A stretch of 64,000 bases of DNA, from the NCBI GenBank assembly GCA_963717475.1, contig OY970337.1:930001-994000 (forward strand), read 5' to 3'. This DNA is from AC-32 sp963717475 (GTDB lineage Bacteria > Actinomycetota > Thermoleophilia > Gaiellales > Gaiellaceae). The first letter of the stretch is position 1. Every line of letters starts with the position of its first letter. Under the pieces are notes generated by a model. That model was not told the origin of the DNA and searched no databases. It saw only the letters and a list, made by a program, of their open reading frames with translations. Made by a program: the position numbers and the translations under genes. Shown in pieces: positions 1 through 8,492 of this stretch.

Positions 1-182
1 ACGTCGTCATCCGAGCGTCGTTCGACTTTCGAGACTTCCTGCTCCATTCGTTCCCGGAGACGTTCTCGGTGCCGAGCCGCTTCGCCAAGCACATGATGAT
101 CGTCGCCGACCTCGAGGGCGGGAATGCCGACGCCATAGAAGACGCCGTCATCGGCGCCTGGGAGCTGCAGTCTGGCAAGTAG
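1..182 (+). CDS. C-terminal end of an unidentified protein (partial)
   Basis: An open frame enters from the window edge (first whole codon at 3) and ends at a TAG at 180-182, giving about 59 C-terminal residues that finish in WELQSGK. It contains the segment RFAKHMMIV followed by an acidic, Ala-rich helix. The tail is loosely reminiscent of the last helix of FCD-type (GntR family) ligand domains, but too little is present to assign a family. It lies 32 bp upstream of glyS on the same strand and could share its transcript. Confidence 0.45.
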   Translation, partial: VVIRASFDFRDFLLHSFPETFSVPSRFAKHMMIVADLEGGNADAIEDAVIGAWELQSGK

Positions 183-214
183 GTCAGGCGGTCAGCCCGA
201 TAACGTAGGACGCC

Positions 215-1552
215 ATGTCGACCGACGTCGTCACGATGGACAAGATCGTCTCGCTCTGCCGGCGGCGCGGGTTCGTCTTCCCGTCCTCCGAGATCTACGG
301 CGGGCTCGGTTCCACGTACGACTACGGCCACTACGGCGTCCTGACGAAGAACAACATCCGCTCGCGCTGGTTCTCGTCGATGGTGCAGGAGCGCGACGAC
401 ATCGTCGCCCTCGACTCGGCGGTCATCCTCAACCCGCGCGTCTGGGAGGCGTCCGGCCACGTCGAGGGCTTCACCGACCCGCTCGTCGACTGCCGCACCT
501 GCAAGCTCAGGTTCCGCGGCGACCGGCTCGAGGACTCGCAGTGCGGCCGCAAGCCGAGCAAGAAGCCGGGCGAGACTCCCGACTGCGACCTGACCGAGCC
601 GCGCCAGTTCAACCTGATGTTCGAGACGTCGGTGGGCGCGCTCGTCGAGGGGGGCTCCACCGCCTACCTGCGGCCGGAGACCGCGCAGGGCATCTTCATC
701 AACTTCAAGAACGTCCTTCAGCTCGCCCGGCGGCGGCCGCCGTTCGGGATCGCGCAGGTCGGCAAGTCGTTCCGCAACGAGATCACCCCGGGGAACTTTC
801 TCTTCCGGCTGCGCGAGTTCGAGCAGATGGAAATGGAGTTCTTCGTCCCGCCGGACGAGGGCGAGCGCTGGCACGCGTACTGGATCGAGGAGCGGATGCG
901 CTGGTATCGGGAGCTCGGCCTGCGCGACTCGCAGCTCCGCATCCGCGAGCACGGGCCCGAGGAGCGGTCGCACTACTCGCTCGCGACGAGCGACATCGAG
1001 TACCTCTACCCGATCGGCTGGTCGGAGCTCGAGGGCGTCGCCTACCGCGGCGAGTACGACTTGCGGGCTCACACCGAGGCTTCCGGCACGAAGCTCGAGT
1101 ACGTCGATCCCGACGGTTCGCGCTACACGCCGCACGTGATCGAGCCCGCGGTCTCGATCGACCGGATCCTGCTCGCGGTGCTGATCGACGCGTACGCCGA
1201 GGAAGAGGTCGAGGGGCGCGAGCGGACGCTCCTGCGCCTGCACCCGTCGGTCGCGCCGGTCAAAGCCGCGGTGCTGCCGCTCATCTCCAAGGCGGACGCG
1301 GGCATGGTCGAGCCGGCGCGCCGGCTCTACGAGGAGCTGCGGGCCCACCACTTCGTCGAGTACGACGACGGCGGGAACATCGGGCGGCGCTACCGGCGGC
1401 AGGACGAGATCGGCACGCCGTGGGCGTTCACGATCGACGACGTGACGCTGGAGGACGGCACAGTGACCGTCCGCGATCGCGACTCGCTCGCCCAGGAGCG
1501 GCTGCCGCTCGAAGGCGTGCCCGCCTGGCTCGACGACGCGCTCGCACGCTAG
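215..1552 (+). CDS. glyS: Glycyl-tRNA synthetase (alpha2 type)
   Basis: Class II aminoacyl-tRNA synthetase that charges tRNA-Gly in the cytoplasm. At 445 aa it has the length of the single-chain dimeric GlyRS. The N-terminal segment at residues 19-43 (GFVFPSSEIYGG and onward) is typical of the family. YLRPETAQGIF (151-161), GKSFRNEITP (183-192) and REFEQMEMEFF (200-210) form the motif 2 region. Cys93, Cys96, Cys110 and Cys124 look like a zinc site. The C-terminus carries the anticodon-binding domain, ending with an IGRRYRRQDEIGTP-type segment. ATG start; the gene appears complete. Confidence 0.97.
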   Translation: MSTDVVTMDKIVSLCRRRGFVFPSSEIYGGLGSTYDYGHYGVLTKNNIRSRWFSSMVQERDDIVALDSAVILNPRVWEASGHVEGFTDPLVDCRTCKLRFRGDRLEDSQCGRKPSKKPGETPDCDLTEPRQFNLMFETSVGALVEGGSTAYLRPETAQGIFINFKNVLQLARRRPPFGIAQVGKSFRNEITPGNFLFRLREFEQMEMEFFVPPDEGERWHAYWIEERMRWYRELGLRDSQLRIREHGPEERSHYSLATSDIEYLYPIGWSELEGVAYRGEYDLRAHTEASGTKLEYVDPDGSRYTPHVIEPAVSIDRILLAVLIDAYAEEEVEGRERTLLRLHPSVAPVKAAVLPLISKADAGMVEPARRLYEELRAHHFVEYDDGGNIGRRYRRQDEIGTPWAFTIDDVTLEDGTVTVRDRDSLAQERLPLEGVPAWLDDALAR

Positions 1553-1598
1553 CTCGCGCGGGCGTGTCGCGTTTGCGCGCGGCGGGAACGTCCGGGAC

Positions 1599-2015
1599 AT
1601 GGAGAAGACCGCTCGGATCCAGGAAGTTCAGACGTTCCAGACGAAGTCCGGGAACACGCGCTTCGTCGCGCGCGACGAGGACGGTGACGAGTACACGACC
1701 TTCCGCGAGGAGATCGGTCGCTCCGCGCTCGCGGCCCAGGGCCGCAAAGCGCGGCTCGAGTACCACGAGGAACAGCGGAACGGCTTTCGCAACGTCTACC
1801 TCGACTCGGTCGATCCGCTCGCGGACGAAGGCGGCGACGGGGACGACGAGCGGGTCGACGAGGTCGCCTGGAAGACGGCCGTCGACTCGGCTCCGTGGCT
1901 GCTCGGCTCGACCCCGCCTGAGCGCGAGGTCCCGCCCGAGGAGCTGTTCGAGAAGCTGCAGCCGTTCAAGGAGCTCGTCGCCGAGGACATCAAGGACGGC
2001 GGCGACTCGGACTGA
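1599..2015 (+). CDS. Conserved hypothetical acidic protein
   Basis: A 138-aa soluble protein of unknown function, 46 bp downstream of glyS. The first 70 residues look like a small beta-rich domain (KTARIQEVQTFQTKSGNTRF, then VARDEDGDEYTTF), perhaps OB-fold-like. After that comes a strongly acidic linker and a helical end ending in KDGGDSD. There is no signal peptide or membrane segment. The ATG at 1599 is the first plausible start and directly follows a GGGAC-type sequence. It faces recO with 6 bp between the two stop codons. The OB-fold suggestion is inference only. Confidence 0.7.
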   Translation: MEKTARIQEVQTFQTKSGNTRFVARDEDGDEYTTFREEIGRSALAAQGRKARLEYHEEQRNGFRNVYLDSVDPLADEGGDGDDERVDEVAWKTAVDSAPWLLGSTPPEREVPPEELFEKLQPFKELVAEDIKDGGDSD

Positions 2016-2021
2016 CGAGTG

Positions 2022-2768
2022 TCAGGACGCGCGCAGCGTCCGCAGGCGGAAACCGCCGTGGTACTCGTACGAGGCCGTGATCACGGCCAGCGCCTCGCGG
2101 GCGCCGCGGGGAGTCAGGCCGGTGTCGCGCGCTCCGTCGAGCGGCCGGCGCAGGAGCCCGTCGATCGCCGCGAGGCCGTCGCTCGAGAGCGGCAGGCCGC
2201 CGCCGTTCGCGCACGCGCGGCAGACGGCACCGCCGGCCTGGGGCGAGTAGATGGAGAGCCCTTCGTTCGCCCCGCACTCGGCGCAGCTCGTCACGTGCGG
2301 CAGGTAGCCCGAGAGCCAGAGGAGCTTCAGCTGGAAGGAGAGGACGAGCGGGTCTCTGGTGGGCTCGGTGCCCGCCGGCTCGAGCTCGTCGACGAGATCG
2401 AGGAACCGCGTGAGCGCCCTGAACGCACGCTCGTTCGCCTCCTGCTCCGGGAAGAGCCGCAGCATCGCCTCGGCCGCGACGAGGCCGACGCCGAGCCGGT
2501 ACGGCGTCTCGCGCGTCTCGTGGTGCGAGTGGATCAGCTCGACGCCGGTCACCGTCTGGAGCTCGCCGCTGCCCTGGTGGAGGATCAGCTCGCCGTGACT
2601 GAGCGGCTCGAGGCGCGCGCCGAAGCGGGATTTCGTCTTGCGGACGCCCTTCGCGACCGCGCCCACGCGCCCGCGGTCGAGCGTGTAGAGGTGCAGCACG
2701 CGGTCGGCCTCGCCGAGGCGAAACGAGCGCAGCACGACAGCCTCCGTCTTGTAGGAGCGGCCGGCCAA
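2022..2768 (-). CDS. recO: DNA repair protein RecO
   Basis: Mediator that loads RecA onto SSB-coated single-stranded DNA and anneals strands in the RecFOR pathway. The 248-aa length is normal. The N-terminal OB-fold begins KTEAVVLRSFRLGEADRV. The helical C-terminal domain carries a four-cysteine zinc site: Cys162/Cys165 (CAEC) and Cys183/Cys186 (CRAC). The reading frame starts with TTG at 2768 (second residue Ala, then GRSYKTEA). No better in-frame ATG lies near the conserved N-terminus. Confidence 0.94.
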   Translation of the reverse strand: MAGRSYKTEAVVLRSFRLGEADRVLHLYTLDRGRVGAVAKGVRKTKSRFGARLEPLSHGELILHQGSGELQTVTGVELIHSHHETRETPYRLGVGLVAAEAMLRLFPEQEANERAFRALTRFLDLVDELEPAGTEPTRDPLVLSFQLKLLWLSGYLPHVTSCAECGANEGLSIYSPQAGGAVCRACANGGGLPLSSDGLAAIDGLLRRPLDGARDTGLTPRGAREALAVITASYEYHGGFRLRTLRAS

Positions 2769-2836
2769 GGCGCGATCAAGTGTAGAGGCGGCGGTGGTCG
2801 GGAATCCTCACGCCTGTTCCTCGTTTACGAAGCGTG

Positions 2837-3091
2837 ATGGCCAGGATTCAGATGTATACGACGGCTTGGTGCGGCTACTGCGTCCGCGCCAAGACGCTGC
2901 TCGAGTCGCGCGGCCTGGAGTACGAGGAGATCTCCCTGGACGACGATCCGGCCTTCCGCCAGCGGCTGCTCGACCTCACCGGCGGCTGGACGGTTCCGCA
3001 GATCCTCGTCGACGGGCGGCCGATCGGCGGGTACACGGAGCTCTGGCAGCTCGACCGCAGCGGCGGGCTCGAGACGCTCCTCGCGGCCTAG
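2837..3091 (+). CDS. grxC: Glutaredoxin (GrxC type)
   Basis: Small thioredoxin-fold oxidoreductase of about 84 aa that reduces disulfides through a dithiol active site, Cys-Gly-Tyr-Cys, in TTAWCGYCVRAKTLL near the N-terminus. The cis-proline motif TVPQILVDG and the GG motif IGGYTEL that contacts the thiol cofactor are both present. The ATG at 2837 follows an overlapping GTG at 2834; the ATG is preferred. The TAG stop is shared antisense with the mutM stop in the palindrome CTAG (3088-3091). The native thiol is unknown (mycothiol, glutathione or other). Confidence 0.92.
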   Translation: MARIQMYTTAWCGYCVRAKTLLESRGLEYEEISLDDDPAFRQRLLDLTGGWTVPQILVDGRPIGGYTELWQLDRSGGLETLLAA

Positions 3092-3927
3092 GCTGACGGG
3101 CGCTGCTGGCAGGTCGGGCAGTACCAGGTGCCCCGCCCGGCCGCCCTGGTCTTCTCGATCGGCGTGCCGCAGCGATCGCACGGCTCGCCTTCGCGTCCGT
3201 AGACCTTGAACTCGTGCTGCATGGCGCCGCTGGCGCCGTCGGGCGTGCGGTAGTCGCGGAGCGTCGCTCCCTGCCGCGCGATCCCGGCTCGGAGCGCAGC
3301 GCGGATGCCGCGGTGAAGCGCGGCGACCTCGGTGTCCGTGAGCTCGCCGGCGGGCTTCAGCGGGTGGATCTGAGCGCGCCAGAGCGCCTCGTCGGCGTAG
3401 ATGTTCCCGACTCCGGCCAGGCGGCGCTGGTCGAGGATCGCGGCCTTGACGGGAGCCTTCCGTCCTGCGAGCGCTTCGGCCAAACGGCGCGCGGTGAACG
3501 CCGGCGCGAGCGGCTCCCGGCCGACCCGCGCGGCGAGGTATGGGTCGAGTTCTCCCGGCTCGGTGAGGAGCCAGGTGCCGAAGCGCCGGATGTCTCGATA
3601 CACGACGTCCGAGCCGTCGTCTAACCTGACAACAGCACGACGGTGAGGATCGTCCTCCGGAAGCGATCCTGGCACCGCGTGCAGTAGCTGACCCGTCATG
3701 CGGAGGTGAATCAGGAGAACGCGACCAGTTTCGAACCGGACAACTACATACTTGCCGCGGCGCTCGAGCGAGACGACCCGCTCTCCCACGAGCTCGGCAG
3801 CGACCTCGGCTGGATCGTGGGGCCTCGTCAGGCGGGTGTCTGCGATCTCGACGTCGACAAACCGGCGCCCGACCAGCTTCGGCTCGAGTTGCGTTCGGAC
3901 CGTCTCGACCTCGGGTAGCTCGGGCAT
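3088..3927 (-). CDS. mutM: Formamidopyrimidine-DNA glycosylase (Fpg/MutM)
   Basis: Bifunctional glycosylase/AP lyase that removes 8-oxoguanine and ring-opened purines in base excision repair. The mature N-terminus PELPEVETVR supplies the catalytic Pro2 and Glu3. RRGKYVVV carries the conserved Lys of the helix-two-turn-helix family, and GVGNIYADEALW is the DNA-binding signature. The C-terminal zinc finger uses Cys250/Cys253 and Cys270/Cys273. At 279 aa the protein is full length. It converges on grxC with a 4-bp overlap. Confidence 0.96.
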   Translation of the reverse strand: MPELPEVETVRTQLEPKLVGRRFVDVEIADTRLTRPHDPAEVAAELVGERVVSLERRGKYVVVRFETGRVLLIHLRMTGQLLHAVPGSLPEDDPHRRAVVRLDDGSDVVYRDIRRFGTWLLTEPGELDPYLAARVGREPLAPAFTARRLAEALAGRKAPVKAAILDQRRLAGVGNIYADEALWRAQIHPLKPAGELTDTEVAALHRGIRAALRAGIARQGATLRDYRTPDGASGAMQHEFKVYGREGEPCDRCGTPIEKTRAAGRGTWYCPTCQQRPSA

Positions 3928-3982
3928 GCGTCCAGCCTAGCCGTGTCCCGCGAGCCGGCCGCTCGGGGCGCGGCGGCCTCGC

Positions 3983-5281
3983 TCAGCCGAGCGTCTCGAG
4001 GACGATCGGGCGGTCGGGCGGGGGCTCGTCGGCCAGGTCGTAGGCTGCGAGAACGTGCTCGGCGGCGGTGCGTGCGGCCTCGTCGGTGCGCGCGTGGATC
4101 TGCGCAAGCGGCTCGCCCTGCTCGACCCGGTCCCCGCGCTTGCGGACGCAGATGACGCCGACCGCATGGTCGACGGGATCCTCCTTCGTCCTGCGACCTG
4201 CACCGAGGTGGAGCGCGACGCGCCCGATCTCCATCGAGTGGAGCGCCGCCACGTACCCGGCCGCCGGCGCGTCGACGTCGAGAAACACGGGCGCCCTCGG
4301 CAGCGCCGCGTCGTCGGGCGTACCGCCCTGCGCCTCGATCCAGCGCTCGTACGCCCGCGTGGCCGAGCCGTCGGCGATGGCGGCGGAGACGCGCTCGCGG
4401 GCCTCGTCCTCCCCGAGTCCGAGGTCGGACAACGTCAGGAGGCGCACGCTCGCGGTGGTGACGAGGTCGGTGAAGTCGGGCGGGCCTTCCCCGCGCAGCG
4501 TCGCGACGGCCTCGCGGATCTCGAGCGCGTTGCCGACCGCGGCGCCGAGGGGCTGGTCCATGTCTGTGAGCAGGCAGGCGGTTTCCCGGTCGAACCGGGC
4601 TGCGAGCTCGCGCATCATCACGGCCAGCGCGCGCGCGTCGTCGAGCGTCTTCATGAAGGCACCTTCGCCAACCTTGACGTCGAACACGATCGCCTCGGCG
4701 CCGGCGGCGATCTTCTTCGAGACGATGCTCGAGGCGATCAGCGGGAGGCTGTCGACGGTCGCGGTCACGTCGCGAAGGCCGTAGAGCCGCTTGTCGGCGG
4801 GCACGAGGTCCGCCCCCGCGCCGACAATCGCCATGCCGGCGTCGCGAACCTGCGCGACGAGCTCTTCGGTCGAGAGCTCGACCCGGAAGCCCGGGATCGA
4901 CTCGAGCTTGTCGAGCGTCCCGCCCGTATGGCCGAGCCCGCGCCCGCTCATCTTCGCGAAGGGCACGCCGCAGGCCGCGACGATCGGTCCGACCGCGATG
5001 GACGTCTTGTCGCCCACGCCGCCCGTCGAGTGCTTGTCGACGACCTTGCGGCCGAGGGCCGAGCGGAGGTCGATCGTCTCGCCGGTCTCGATCATCGCCT
5101 CGGTGAGCGCGTAGGTCTCGTCGCCCGAGAGCCCCCGAAAGAAGACCGCCATACAGAACGCCGCGAGCTGGTAGTCAGGCACCTCGTCGCGCGCGTAGCC
5201 GAGCATCAGCTCCTTCAGCTCGGCGGCGGACAGCTCGCCGCCGTCGCGCTTCCGCTCGATCAGCTCGGCCGGACGGATCAT
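3983..5281 (-). CDS. deoA: Pyrimidine-nucleoside (thymidine) phosphorylase
   Basis: Phosphorolysis of thymidine/deoxyuridine (possibly uridine) to the base plus (deoxy)ribose-1-phosphate. The 432-aa protein starts MIRPAELIERKRDGG. The family signature KHSTGGVGDKTS lies at residues 83-94, and KMSGRGLGHTGGTLDKLE binds substrate and phosphate. The C-terminal domain holds the usual AAGYVAALHSMEIG stretch. Its ATG overlaps the stop of the upstream methyltransferase by 4 nt (ATGA), and deoB lies one gene further upstream. The product of this enzyme is the substrate of DeoB, so the three genes form a nucleoside salvage operon. Confidence 0.95.
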   Translation of the reverse strand: MIRPAELIERKRDGGELSAAELKELMLGYARDEVPDYQLAAFCMAVFFRGLSGDETYALTEAMIETGETIDLRSALGRKVVDKHSTGGVGDKTSIAVGPIVAACGVPFAKMSGRGLGHTGGTLDKLESIPGFRVELSTEELVAQVRDAGMAIVGAGADLVPADKRLYGLRDVTATVDSLPLIASSIVSKKIAAGAEAIVFDVKVGEGAFMKTLDDARALAVMMRELAARFDRETACLLTDMDQPLGAAVGNALEIREAVATLRGEGPPDFTDLVTTASVRLLTLSDLGLGEDEARERVSAAIADGSATRAYERWIEAQGGTPDDAALPRAPVFLDVDAPAAGYVAALHSMEIGRVALHLGAGRRTKEDPVDHAVGVICVRKRGDRVEQGEPLAQIHARTDEAARTAAEHVLAAYDLADEPPPDRPIVLETLG

Positions 5282-5988
5282 TGCTTCTCGGCCACGAAGA
5301 TCGTCGAGCGCCGCGAGCAGACAAGCTCTCCGTCGAACGGCGGGACGGTCGCCGACACGGTCACGAGCGAATCGACGTAACGCTGAACGGCCTCCGGGTC
5401 CACGAACGTCACGGTTCCGGCGGCGTGGCGCTCCTCGACGTGCTCGAAATGGCGCCGCAGGATCTCGGCGCCGTTGTCGGAGTGAAAGCCGGCCATGAGG
5501 AAGGGCGTCCGGTCGGCGCCGAGCAGCGTCCACAGCTCGTGCAGGCTCTCGGGCGCATTCGTCACCGCCACGAGCCGGCCCCCGGGACGAAGCACCCGCG
5601 CCAGCTCGGAGAGGCCACGGTCGAGGTCGGGGACGTGGTAGAGCATCCAGGCGGCCAGCGCGGCGTCGAACGACGCGTCCTCGAATGGAAGGTCCTGCAC
5701 GTCTCCGACGCGTGCGTCGACGCCACGGCGCCGCGTCAGCTCGACCATCCGCTCGGACTGGTCGACCGCTACCACCTTGGCTCCGACCTCGTCCTTGATC
5801 CACTCCGAAGCCCAACCCTGGCCGCACCCGACCTCGAGCACGCGCCGCGGCCGCGCCTCGGCCACCGCCTCGAGCGCCAGCTCCCGGGGATTCGGCCCGG
5901 TGAGGCCCTGCCACGCCGCGATCCGCTCCTCGAGCCGCGACTCCTCCGCGTACTCGGCGCGGACGACTTCCGGGTCGTTCAGCCTCAC
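5278..5988 (-). CDS. Class I SAM-dependent methyltransferase
   Basis: A 236-aa Rossmann-fold methyltransferase of the UbiE/Methyltransf_11 type; substrate unknown. Motif I is VLEVGCGQGW, the acidic residue after beta2 lies in VVAVDQSERM, and motif III-like LARVLRPGGRLVAVTN is clear. The GTG start at 5988 overlaps the deoB stop (GTGA), and its own stop overlaps the deoA start (ATGA). It is therefore translationally embedded in the deo operon, which hints at a nucleoside- or nucleobase-related substrate, but nothing in the sequence proves this. Confidence 0.88.
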   Translation of the reverse strand: MRLNDPEVVRAEYAEESRLEERIAAWQGLTGPNPRELALEAVAEARPRRVLEVGCGQGWASEWIKDEVGAKVVAVDQSERMVELTRRRGVDARVGDVQDLPFEDASFDAALAAWMLYHVPDLDRGLSELARVLRPGGRLVAVTNAPESLHELWTLLGADRTPFLMAGFHSDNGAEILRRHFEHVEERHAAGTVTFVDPEAVQRYVDSLVTVSATVPPFDGELVCSRRSTIFVAEKQ

Positions 5989-7154
5989 GGCTCGACGATC
6001 GCCTGGCCGGGAAGCGAGCGGCCGGGCGATTTCCCCCCGAGCCACCTGTTGATCGTGGCGCCCACGTCCGCGAATTCGCCGTCCTCGTGGATCCGCCCCG
6101 CGGCGTTGCGGCCGTGCACGTACGCGAGCAGCAGCGCGTGCTCGCGCGAGTGGTCGGTCGACGGCGTCGTCGGGTCGCAGCCGTGGTCGGAGGTGAGGAT
6201 CAGCAGGTCCTGCTCGCGCAGCGCGTCCAGCAGGTCCGGCAGACGCCGGTCGAAGTCCTGCAGGCAGCGGTGAAAGTTGACCGGGTCGTTGCGATGGCCC
6301 CAGAGCATGTCCGTCTCGACCAGGTTCGTGAAGACGAGCCCGTCGTCCAGCTCGCGCAGGAGCGTCTCGGTCTGCTGGATCCCCTCGACGTTCGACTTCG
6401 TCGGGTGCGACTCGTCGATGTCGCAGCCCGCGAAGATGTCGCCGATCTTGCCCACGCCGTGCACCTGCGTGCCCGCCTCCCGGACGAGCGTCAGGTAGTT
6501 CGGCCGGCGCGGCTCGAGCGAGAAGTCGTGCCTGTTCGGCGTGCGCTCGTAGTTGCCCGGCTCGCCGATGAACGGCCGAGCGATCACGCGCCCGACGGCA
6601 TGCTTGCCGGTCAGGATCTCCCGCGCGATCCGGCAGCCCTCGTACAGCTCCTCGAGCGGGATCGTCTCCTCGTGGGCGGCGATCTGGAACACGGAATCGG
6701 CGGACGTGTAGACGATCCACTTGCCCGTGCGCTGGTGCTCCTCACCCAGCTCCTGGATGATCTCCGTGCCGGAGGCCGGCTTGTTACCGAGGACGCCGCG
6801 CCCCGTCCGGTGCATGAACGGGTCGATGACGTCGTGCGGGAAACCCTGCGCATACGTCGGGAACGGCGTCGGAGTGACGACGCCCATCAGCTCCCAGTGG
6901 CCCGCAGTCGTGTCCTTGCCCTTCGACCGCTCGATCAGCCTTCCCGCAACCGCGGGCGCACCCGGCTGCGGCCGGCAACCCTCGAGCGGCTCGACGTTGC
7001 CGAGGCCGAGCGCCTCGAGATTCGGCAGGTCCAGCCCGCCGACCGCGCGCGCGACGTTGCCGAGCGTGTCCGAGCCCTCGTCGCCGTACGCGTCCGCATC
7101 CGGGAGCTCTCCGGCCCCGACGGCGTCCAACACGATCACGCAGGCTCTCGGCAC
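5985..7154 (-). CDS. deoB: Phosphopentomutase
   Basis: Interconverts (deoxy)ribose-1-phosphate and (deoxy)ribose-5-phosphate, feeding nucleoside-derived sugar into central metabolism. The 389-aa member of the alkaline phosphatase superfamily has metal ligand Asp10 in VIVLDAVGAGELPDA and the phosphorylated Thr at about residue 30 in EGSDTLGN. The cap-domain segment TAGHWELMG and the C-terminal metal cluster TSDHGCDPTTPSTDHSRE are also present. It is the first gene of deoB-methyltransferase-deoA. Confidence 0.96.
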   Translation of the reverse strand: MPRACVIVLDAVGAGELPDADAYGDEGSDTLGNVARAVGGLDLPNLEALGLGNVEPLEGCRPQPGAPAVAGRLIERSKGKDTTAGHWELMGVVTPTPFPTYAQGFPHDVIDPFMHRTGRGVLGNKPASGTEIIQELGEEHQRTGKWIVYTSADSVFQIAAHEETIPLEELYEGCRIAREILTGKHAVGRVIARPFIGEPGNYERTPNRHDFSLEPRRPNYLTLVREAGTQVHGVGKIGDIFAGCDIDESHPTKSNVEGIQQTETLLRELDDGLVFTNLVETDMLWGHRNDPVNFHRCLQDFDRRLPDLLDALREQDLLILTSDHGCDPTTPSTDHSREHALLLAYVHGRNAAGRIHEDGEFADVGATINRWLGGKSPGRSLPGQAIVEP

Positions 7155-7174
7155 CGGGCTATTCTAGGTGGGTC

Positions 7175-7312
7175 ATGGATGCGATCCTCGGCCTGGTCGG
7201 CTTGATCATCTTCTCCGTCTGCATCATCGTGCTGGCGGCGGGCATGACGTGGGTCGTCGTCAAGATCAGCCCGGCGCGCGGAGCGAAGAGCAGCAGCGAC
7301 TCGACGAGCTAG
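7175..7312 (+). CDS. Small single-pass membrane protein
   Basis: A 45-aa open frame beginning ATG GAT GCG at 7175. Residues 4 to about 32 are almost wholly hydrophobic (ILGLVGLIIFSVCIIVLAA, then GMTWVVV), followed by a short basic and serine-rich tail. This is the profile of a one-helix membrane protein with a cytoplasmic tail. Its TAG stop shares the CTAG palindrome (7309-7312) with the ald stop, as other convergent pairs here do, which supports a real gene. It is divergent from deoB with about 20 bp between starts. Function unknown. Confidence 0.6.
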   Translation: MDAILGLVGLIIFSVCIIVLAAGMTWVVVKISPARGAKSSSDSTS

Positions 7313-8433
7313 ACCGGCGAGAGAGGCAGAACGTCTTCGAGCGGGTGGTAGTCGAGCCCGTGCGCCTCGGCGACGGCCTCGTACGTGACCTTCCCGTCGA
7401 GCACGTTGACGCCGCGAGCGAGTGCCTGATCACGCGCAACCGCCTCGGCGAGCCCCAGCTCGGCGATCGCCTCGACGTAGGGCAGCGTCACGTTCGTCAG
7501 CGCCTTCGTCGACGTGATCGGGACCGCCCCCGGCATGTTCGCGACGCAGTAGTGGGTGACGCCGTCGACCACGTAGACCGGCTCGCTGTGCGTGGTCGGG
7601 TGCGAGGTCTCGGTGCAGCCGCCCTGGTCGATGGCGACGTCGCAGAGGACCGCGCCGTCCTTCATCTCGCCGAGCATGGCGCGGGTGACGAGCTTCGGGG
7701 CGACGGCGCCCGGGATCAGGACCGCGCCGATCACGACGTCCGCCTCGACGATCGACTCCTCGATCTGAAGCGTCGACGACATCACCAGGCTCACGCGGCC
7801 CGAGAGGATCTCGTCGAGGTGGCGCATGCGGTCGACCGAGCGCTCGAGGATGGTCACGTTCGCTCCCAGGCCGAGCGCGATGACCGCGGCGTTGTAGCCG
7901 ACGATCCCCCCGCCGATCACGAGCACGCTGCCGGGCGCGACGCCCGGTACCCCTCCGAGCAGCAGCCCGCGCCCGCCGAGCGGCTTCTCGAGAAAGTACG
8001 CGCCCGCCTGCGCGGCGAGCCGGCCGGCGATCTCGCTCATCGGAGCCAGCAGAGGGAGCGCACGGTTGTCCGTCTCGACGGTCTCGTAGGCGACGCAGGC
8101 CGCGCCGCTCTCGGCGAGCGCGCGGGTGAGGTCGGCGTTCGCAGCGAGGTGGAGGTACGTGAAGAGCACCTGGCCTTCGCCGAGGAGCGAGTACTCGGGC
8201 TCGAGCGGCTCCTTCACCTTGAGCAGGAGCTCCGCGTCCTCCCAGACGTCGGACGCCGAGCCGAGGGTCGCACCGACCGCGACGTAGGCGTCGTCGCCGA
8301 ACGCGCTCCCCGCGCCTGCGCCGCTCTCGACGAGAACGTCATGGCCGCGCTGGACGAGCTCACGCGCACCCGCCGGCGTCAGGGCGACGCGGTACTCGTC
8401 GGCCTTGATCTCCTTGACGACTCCGACCTTCAT
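7309..8433 (-). CDS. ald: Alanine dehydrogenase
   Basis: NAD-dependent reversible deamination of L-alanine to pyruvate and ammonium. The 374-aa length matches the family. The N-terminus MKVGVVKEIKADEYRVALTP carries the substrate-binding Arg. FTYLHLAAN contains the catalytic His, and the Rossmann motif VLVIGGGIVGYNAA binds NAD. VAIDQGGCTETSHPT and YCVANMPGAVPITS are family signatures. It is monocistronic as far as can be seen. Confidence 0.96.
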   Translation of the reverse strand: MKVGVVKEIKADEYRVALTPAGARELVQRGHDVLVESGAGAGSAFGDDAYVAVGATLGSASDVWEDAELLLKVKEPLEPEYSLLGEGQVLFTYLHLAANADLTRALAESGAACVAYETVETDNRALPLLAPMSEIAGRLAAQAGAYFLEKPLGGRGLLLGGVPGVAPGSVLVIGGGIVGYNAAVIALGLGANVTILERSVDRMRHLDEILSGRVSLVMSSTLQIEESIVEADVVIGAVLIPGAVAPKLVTRAMLGEMKDGAVLCDVAIDQGGCTETSHPTTHSEPVYVVDGVTHYCVANMPGAVPITSTKALTNVTLPYVEAIAELGLAEAVARDQALARGVNVLDGKVTYEAVAEAHGLDYHPLEDVLPLSPV

Positions 8434-8492
8434 GAGGCGAGAAACCCTAGCTTGTCGCGGGAAACCGGCGAAACGACCCGGCCGGCGGAGAC

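Noticed and set aside
541..2250. A long open frame overlapping glyS in another frame
   Set aside because: Arg/Ala-rich composition without recognisable motifs, typical of shadow frames in GC-rich DNA; the glyS frame is clearly real.
2775..2833. Possible further copy of the dispersed element before grxC (TTCCTCGTTTACGA resembles part of copy A)
   Set aside because: Only about 14 bases match and neither the half-sites nor the stem are present.
3983..5914. deoA with a long N-terminal extension to 5914
   Set aside because: The extension is antisense-like and overlaps the methyltransferase; the ATG at 5281 gives the normal protein length and an ATGA overlap.
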